This document shows, one piece after another, positions 43,892-48,153 of a stretch of DNA of 48,153 nucleotides (positions are counted from its first letter, which is position 1; every line of letters starts with the position of its first letter). The position numbers and the translations under genes were made by a program. The notes below the pieces were generated by a model. That model worked only from the letters and a program-made list of their open reading frames with translations. It was not told the origin of the DNA and ran no database searches. This stretch comes from Rhabdochlamydiaceae bacterium. Its GTDB lineage: Bacteria > Chlamydiota > Chlamydiia > Chlamydiales > Rhabdochlamydiaceae. The stretch is taken from contig JAGOLG010000003.1 of NCBI GenBank assembly GCA_017994195.1, positions 1-48,153 on the forward strand, given 5' to 3'.

Positions 43892-45679
43892 ATGGACAAG
43901 CGAACAATTATTTTTGTAGTTTTAATGACCGCGACTTTTTATCTAGTCAATCACTTCGTGTTCCCTCCAAAACCCGCTCCCGAAGGAGTTGCAACTACTA
44001 CAATGCCGGTCGCTCCCTCTCCAGCTTCCACTCCTCAAACAAATGAAAGTTATTATGTCATCGAAAATGAATACCAACAGCTTGTTGTTTCATCTCTCAA
44101 CGGAGCCCTTGCAGAAATCAATCTACCTCTCCAAAGCTCGGATGATCCAAAAAGCTATGTAAAGAAAATTTGGGTCGATGAAGTTTTTCAAAAAGAGTAT
44201 CCCCAAGAAGATTATTATCCTGCAGGACCCTTTCAAACCTATCAAGGCTCTTTTGATATAGGCGAACTTGGCAGCTATTACCCGCTCTTAAGACGCGATG
44301 TTGCACCTGCCTACTATGGCCTGTCGACTGCCTCTTCGAATCCTGAAAGTGCAAATACAAAATACCGTTTAAAACAAATTGAAAAAAATCTGATTGTAAT
44401 GGAAGGGACAACAGCCGGCGTTCGCATTCAAAAAACGTATACACTCCCCGATGATCCTAGCTTGACCCCTTATACTTTTGAATACACCATCCATGTCGAC
44501 TCAAATCCCATGGAGCTGACTCTCTCAACAGGAATTCCAGAAGTTGAACTGATCTCAGGCAGCTCCTCTCCTTCGCTACAATATAGAGTCATCGACAAGA
44601 AAAACAAACAATTTATCGAGCAGATCTCTCTCCCAAAAGAAACGAATATTTTAACCACAGTAAGACCCGAATGGATCTCAAACTCCAACGGATTTTTTGC
44701 TGTTCTCATCGACCCTCAAATGGAAATGGGCGCCGGATTTACTGCATCTCAAGTGCCAGGAAAATCTGCCCCCACAAGGCTTTCAATCATCGATGCCTCT
44801 AATAACCGCTATCCTGCAGCAAATTACCCCGGTTATGACCTCAGATATCCATTCAAAAACCAAGATGGAACTTATACTTTTAGAGTCTTTGCAGGTCCGC
44901 TCTCTTCTGCTGTCCTAGAAGCAAATGACGCCATCTACAAAGAAAATTACAAAGGAATGCAAAGTTTCCATGGATGGTTTGCCTTTATTTCAGAACCCTT
45001 TGCTAAATTCTTATTTTTTCTCATGAAAATTTTTTACTCTGTCATTCATTCATGGGGATTTTCAATCATTCTACTGACAATTGCACTCCGCCTCATGATG
45101 TATCCGCTAAATGCCTGGTCCATTAAATCGACCATGAAAATGCAAAAGCTATCCCCTAAACTTGCAGCCCTGCAAGAGCGGTACAAAAAAGATCCTAAAA
45201 AAGCACAAGTAGAAATGATGACCCTCTATAAAGAACATGGCGTCAACCCGCTTGGAGGCTGTTTCCCTCTCCTTATCCAAATGCCGTTCTTGATCGGGAT
45301 GTTTGATCTTCTCAAATCGACTTTTGAGCTGCGCGGTGTCTCTTTCATCCCCGGATGGATTACCAACCTGACAGCTCCTGATGTCCTCTTCTCATGGAGC
45401 ACATCGATTTGGTTCATCGGCAACACGTTCCACCTTCTCCCCATCCTCCTCGGCGTTGTCATGTTCTGGCAGCAAAGAATGAGCAGCGTCGTTCCAAAAA
45501 ATCCAAAAGCGATGACCGATCAACAAAAACAACAACGCATGATGGGAAATATCATGGTGATTGTATTCACCGTGTTATTCTATCACTTCCCATCAGGACT
45601 TAACATCTACTGGCTCTCCTCCATGCTCCTTGCCATCTTGCAGCAATGGTGGATGACAAAACAGCGAGTGAAAGTGTGA
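43892..45679 (+). CDS. yidC: Membrane protein insertase YidC
   Basis: Inserts proteins into the inner membrane, with or without Sec. The N-terminal helix (MDKRTIIFVVLMTATFYLV) is followed by a Pro-rich linker and a large periplasmic domain (about 55-370). The conserved C-terminal core has five helices: WGFSIILLTIALRLMMYPL, KMQKLSPKLAALQERYKKD, CFPLLIQMPFLIGMFDLL, FIGNTFHLLPILLGVVMFW and YWLSSMLLAILQQWWM. The length of 595 is full. AGGAAG lies eight bases before the ATG. Its end overlaps dnaA2 by 34 bp or less, an order (yidC-dnaA paralogue) that I recall from Chlamydia. Confidence 0.94.
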   Translation: MDKRTIIFVVLMTATFYLVNHFVFPPKPAPEGVATTTMPVAPSPASTPQTNESYYVIENEYQQLVVSSLNGALAEINLPLQSSDDPKSYVKKIWVDEVFQKEYPQEDYYPAGPFQTYQGSFDIGELGSYYPLLRRDVAPAYYGLSTASSNPESANTKYRLKQIEKNLIVMEGTTAGVRIQKTYTLPDDPSLTPYTFEYTIHVDSNPMELTLSTGIPEVELISGSSSPSLQYRVIDKKNKQFIEQISLPKETNILTTVRPEWISNSNGFFAVLIDPQMEMGAGFTASQVPGKSAPTRLSIIDASNNRYPAANYPGYDLRYPFKNQDGTYTFRVFAGPLSSAVLEANDAIYKENYKGMQSFHGWFAFISEPFAKFLFFLMKIFYSVIHSWGFSIILLTIALRLMMYPLNAWSIKSTMKMQKLSPKLAALQERYKKDPKKAQVEMMTLYKEHGVNPLGGCFPLLIQMPFLIGMFDLLKSTFELRGVSFIPGWITNLTAPDVLFSWSTSIWFIGNTFHLLPILLGVVMFWQQRMSSVVPKNPKAMTDQQKQQRMMGNIMVIVFTVLFYHFPSGLNIYWLSSMLLAILQQWWMTKQRVKV

Positions 45680-46962
45680 AAGAATGGTCAGCCTTTTTAG
45701 ATGAGCATCACAAAACCGTCGGTTCTGATGCCATCGAAAGGTGGGCTAGAACCCTAAAAATACTCCATTTTGATGCAGGTAATCTCTACCTAGAGGCTAC
45801 CGATCCGTTCCAGCTTAATTGGTTTGAGCAGTATCTGCGCCCGCTCATCAAAAAATCGTTTCAAACGATGAACGGAAGACCGATCCGCGTCCATCTCACC
45901 CTTTCTGGCACGCCCTCCAAAGAACCCAAAAAAGAATGGAAGCCTCCTCTGGACCTCCATCCTGATAGTCTTCTTACAAATTGCACAATTCAAACCTATT
46001 TTCCAGGAGTTACAAACGACTTCCACTTCAAGCTTTTTTGCGACGCCATTTTAAAAAAAACCTACAACCCAATCTATGTCCAAGGCGCTCCAGGCGTTGG
46101 AAAAACACACCTGCTCATAGCCGCCTGCCATCTCCTTAAAGAACAAAACCGCACCGTTTTCTATGTCAAAGCAGACAGGTTCACCCAACACATCGTGGCA
46201 GCCATCCGCTCAGGAGCCATGACCTCGCTCCGAGAGCTCTATCGAAAACACGATGTCCTCGTCATTGATGAAATTGAAGCCCTGGATGGCAGGTCTGCCT
46301 CGCAAGAAGAACTTTTTCATACGTTCAATGCCCTTCATTTAGCAGGAAAGCAGATCATCTTAGCCGGAAATGCCCTCCCCTCCGACTTAAAAGGAATCGA
46401 GCCTCGCTTAACTAGCCGATTTGAATGGGGCCTTGTCCTTTCTTTTAAAATACTAAACACTCAAGATCGAGAAGCCTACTTCAGCCAGCTTCTCTACCGA
46501 AAAAAAATCACACTTGAGCCCGCTATCATCACAGAATGCTTAAATCTCCTTTCCACCATCCCGCTTTTAAACCGCGCCGCAGATATTTTAGAAGTGCGCA
46601 GTAAAGCCGCCCAGCCTACAATCCCTCTCTTGCATATGTGGCTTTCCCCCCTCATCCAAGAGCAGCAGAAAAAAGCGCTCACCTCAGACGCCATCTTGCT
46701 CGCCGTTGCCCGCCATTTTGATATCCATTTAGAAGATCTGACAGGCAGATCTCAAACCCAAGAACATACAACACCCCGCCAAATCGCCATGCATCTCTGC
46801 AGAAGTCAACTTCATCTGCCCTACATGAAAATCGCAGACCTCTTTTCTCGCGACCATTCCACCGTCATGACAAGCGTCAAAATCATCGACAAAAGAATCC
46901 AAGACACCCCTACTATTCAAGATACCATCGGTACTTTGCTAAAGGATCTTAATTTGGACTAA
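45646..46962 (+). CDS. dnaA: DnaA-family replication initiator paralogue
   Basis: A 438-residue AAA+ protein with the full DnaA layout: a short domain I (about 12-75), Walker A GAPGVGKT at 147-154, Walker B VLVIDEIEAL around 204-213, and the C-terminal DNA-binding helix pair with MKIADLFSRDHSTVMTSV; the DHSTV signature is at 403-407. It is truncated relative to E. coli DnaA (467). Chlamydiae carry two DnaA-like genes, and the position after yidC points to the second copy. A GTG at 45676 overlaps the yidC stop (GTGA) and is a good alternative start. Function in origin control versus a divergent role cannot be told from sequence. Confidence 0.9.
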   Translation: MVDDKTASESVKEWSAFLDEHHKTVGSDAIERWARTLKILHFDAGNLYLEATDPFQLNWFEQYLRPLIKKSFQTMNGRPIRVHLTLSGTPSKEPKKEWKPPLDLHPDSLLTNCTIQTYFPGVTNDFHFKLFCDAILKKTYNPIYVQGAPGVGKTHLLIAACHLLKEQNRTVFYVKADRFTQHIVAAIRSGAMTSLRELYRKHDVLVIDEIEALDGRSASQEELFHTFNALHLAGKQIILAGNALPSDLKGIEPRLTSRFEWGLVLSFKILNTQDREAYFSQLLYRKKITLEPAIITECLNLLSTIPLLNRAADILEVRSKAAQPTIPLLHMWLSPLIQEQQKKALTSDAILLAVARHFDIHLEDLTGRSQTQEHTTPRQIAMHLCRSQLHLPYMKIADLFSRDHSTVMTSVKIIDKRIQDTPTIQDTIGTLLKDLNLD

Positions 46963-46973
46963 GATAGGGTGTC

Positions 46974-47123
46974 ATGATCTTTGCAAAAGGGGTTTTCTTC
47001 ATAGTTCTTTTTTTGACTTCATCCTTAGTTTCAGAAAATAAAAAGATGGTCGTTGTAGGAGCAGGCCATGCAGGACTCACAAGAGCGTATCGCTTACAGC
47101 AAAAAGTGTGATGTTCATGTCTA
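46974..47123 (+). pseudogene. Truncated flavoprotein (amine oxidase-like) remnant
   Basis: A 45-codon frame from ATG 46974 has a signal-peptide-like start (FFIVLFLTSSLVS) then KKMVVVGAGHAGLTRAYRL, the GxGxxG nucleotide-binding motif of FAD-dependent oxidoreductases, and stops at 47111. Skipping back one frame around the run of A at 47101-47105 gives YRLQQK then CDVHVY, the normal continuation, so a deletion of about two bases caused the stop. The similarity then ends at 47123, exactly where the palindrome starts. Nothing of the catalytic part remains. Confidence 0.65.
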
Positions 47124-47238
47124 TTAAGCGATTTTTGGCTCCAAAATCAGATTTTATTATTTTGGGGCCATAAATCGAGTGTCTGTTTTATAGCCCCAAA
47201 ATGCATTTTTCTTGATTTGGGGATAAATTTTCGCTTAA
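47124..47238. repeat. Imperfect palindrome, 115 bp
   Basis: The ends TTAAGCGA (from 47124) and TCGCTTAA (to 47238) are inverted copies. The inner part ATTTTGGGGCCATA (47159-47172) pairs with TATAGCCCCAAAAT (47189-47202). Intermediate segments also pair with gaps (CTCCAAAATCA and TGATTTGGGG). It has no open frame and abuts the broken gene. The stretch 47239-47283 holds nothing recognisable. It may be a miniature mobile element. Confidence 0.6.
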
Positions 47239-47283
47239 GCAACATAGGATATTTGAGTAAGTTTTGTATTGATTAGTGATGCA

Positions 47284-47320
47284 GAAAATAAAAAGCCCTG
47301 CTAAAAAGTTTAGCAGGGCT
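47284..47320 (-). terminator. Rho-independent terminator of the chaperone gene
   Basis: A perfect 12-bp stem, AGCCCTGCTAAA (47294-47305) with TTTAGCAGGGCT (47309-47320), has a 3-base loop. On the minus strand it is followed by a T-rich run, and it lies 10 bases after the stop of the chaperone gene. Confidence 0.92.
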
Positions 47321-47330
47321 AGGGAAGAAA

Positions 47331-47855
47331 TTAGATTTTAATGAAAGGCTGGCCTGGCTTGCCTGGAGTTCCAGGTGTGCCGGGTCCTTGTGGCATTCCA
47401 GGACGGGTAACCGGAGCGATATCTTGCGGTTCTCTGCCTTCTGAAATATCTTTAGCGCGTTTTCTCCAACGCTCAACAGCTTCAACGAAAATAGGAGCAA
47501 ATCGTCTCAAAGAAGAAGGATCTGCACCGATTCCCATTTCGATCACGCAGTGCATGAGGATGAGCTCTTCGTTGACCGCTACGCCGATTCCACCGCCAGC
47601 CATTTGGCCGCCGAGCATTGAACCTTCGAGGAGTGATTCGTAGAGTTTAAGCTTGAGATTGGTGTCTTTAGGAAGACCATCTAAAATAGGTGAATAAAGA
47701 TACAGCCGATCTGAGTGGGGCTCATAAGTGATGTGAAGCGAGAAGGTATTGTCAATACCAAGAATACAGGTGTGGTTCTCGTCAAATTGGAGTCCTTCAA
47801 GATTAAGCTCTTTGCCGAATTCTTTTAGATTGGCCTTTGCATTTTCGTACGACAT
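47331..47855 (-). CDS. Type III secretion chaperone, CesT/SycE family (Slc1-like)
   Basis: 174 residues with the secretion-chaperone fold: ENHTCILGIDNTFSLHITY and DRLYLYSPILDGLP give the beta-sheet, and KLKLYESLLEGSMLGGQMAGGGIGV with LILMHCVIEMGI is the characteristic dimer part. This closely resembles what I recall of chlamydial Slc1 (CT043 in C. trachomatis), a chaperone of early effectors such as Tarp. The C-terminal tail after residue 150 is Pro/Gly-rich with GxP-like triplets (TPGTPGKPGQP), unlike the folded part. AAGGAG lies five bases before the ATG. It has its own promoter and a strong terminator, so it is a single-gene unit. Confidence 0.88.
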   Translation of the reverse strand: MSYENAKANLKEFGKELNLEGLQFDENHTCILGIDNTFSLHITYEPHSDRLYLYSPILDGLPKDTNLKLKLYESLLEGSMLGGQMAGGGIGVAVNEELILMHCVIEMGIGADPSSLRRFAPIFVEAVERWRKRAKDISEGREPQDIAPVTRPGMPQGPGTPGTPGKPGQPFIKI

Positions 47856-47880
47856 TCATTCTCCTTGTGTCTATATAGAC

Positions 47881-47911
47881 CTAATAAGGCGCAAGTGTCG
47901 CAATTTGTCAA
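47881..47911 (-). promoter_or_regulatory. Candidate promoter of the chaperone gene
   Basis: On the minus strand a perfect TTGACA (47911-47906) is followed at 18-19 bases by TTATTAG (47887-47881), just upstream of the chaperone gene. Confidence 0.5.
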
Positions 47912-48025
47912 AATAATTGCAAATATATTTCGTATTAAAATAATATCTTGATAAGATCAGGGTTTGTCAGAGAATTGCAATTTTGCTATCCTGGGAATTT
48001 ATAACTCGAGTTTTGGAGGATGATC

Positions 48026-48153
48026 ATGCGTAGTTGGAAATGTTCTGTGTGGGCTTGTATGTTGTTATTTGCAGGCTGCAAAAATGATAATTCCGCCACA
48101 GCGCTTATTGAAAAGCCCGTGACCACACGTCCCATTGTTGCAGTGGTTCCTGT
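48026..48153 (+). CDS. Lipoprotein, 5' part only (runs off the right edge)
   Basis: Frame open from ATG 48026 to the right edge, 42 codons. The N-terminus has a basic start (MRSWK), a hydrophobic stretch and the lipobox LLFAGC, so the product should be a lipid-modified protein of the envelope. TTGGAGGA lies five bases upstream of the ATG. After the lipobox come polar residues (KNDNSATALIEKP) and then VTTRPIVAVVP. Too little is present to name the family. Confidence 0.75.
   Translation, partial: MRSWKCSVWACMLLFAGCKNDNSATALIEKPVTTRPIVAVVP

Noticed and set aside
46974-47111. Genuine small exported protein
   Set aside because: The nucleotide-binding motif is cut short, and the normal continuation is readable in the next frame, so it is a remnant.

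Overview
The window most likely comes from a member of the Chlamydiae outside the classical Chlamydiaceae (an amoeba-associated or environmental chlamydia). This is an inference from gene content: a gyrB-gyrA-tmk-holB block, yidC followed by a second DnaA-like gene, an ATP/ADP-translocase (NTT) family transporter, a type III secretion chaperone of the Slc1/CesT type, an OTU-type cysteine protease and a protein with an Inc-like hydrophobic hairpin. There is no rRNA, tRNA, CRISPR array, transposase or prophage that I can see.

Layout. (1) 1-12.0 kb is an accessory region. Two tandem paralogues on the minus strand carry kinesin-light-chain-type TPR repeats; one runs off the left edge with at least 17 repeats, the other has 4. 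A 1959-residue STAND protein follows on the plus strand, with a TIR/SEFIR-like domain, a NACHT NTPase and about 20 HEAT-like repeats. Then comes a convergent AlbA_2/Schlafen-type regulator gene. All three repeat proteins start with a related module of about 240 residues, which is the main candidate for an undescribed system. (2) 12.0-16.1 kb: a tandem 10-bp repeat, a 174-bp palindromic MITE-like element that supplies the end of def, then def, secG, a large unknown protein and tpiA. A decayed copy of the tpiA 3' end next to secG suggests the unknown gene was inserted between tpiA and secG. (3) 16.1-18.5 kb: xseA-xseB-nadK, tightly overlapped. (4) 18.5-20.0 kb: a small membrane protein and a candidate OTU deubiquitinase. 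(5) 20.0-26.8 kb: replication block on the minus strand (dciA-like, gyrB, gyrA, tmk, holB). (6) 26.8-29.3 kb: a second long palindrome, a MEMO-like protein and mgtE. (7) 29.4-33.8 kb: a frameshifted unknown gene, typA/bipA and an NTT transporter. (8) 33.8-40.8 kb: a seven-gene menaquinone cluster, ubiE/menG-menF-menD-menB-menA-menC-menE, with overlapping genes. (9) 40.8-47.0 kb: a GT10 fucosyltransferase-like protein with a signal peptide, a TPR protein, yidC and dnaA2. (10) 47.0-48.2 kb: a truncated flavoprotein remnant abutting a third palindrome, an Slc1-like chaperone with a clear terminator, and the start of a lipoprotein gene.

How the genes work together. The core blocks serve DNA replication and topology (DciA, GyrAB, Tmk, HolB, DnaA2, ExoVII), respiration through menaquinone, membrane protein insertion (SecG, YidC) and nucleotide or ion transport. 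The host-facing part is the OTU protease, the Inc-like protein and the secretion chaperone. The accessory STAND/TPR group could serve defence against phage or mobile elements, or interaction with the host; the sequence alone does not decide. Calls rest on reading motifs by eye, without database searches.
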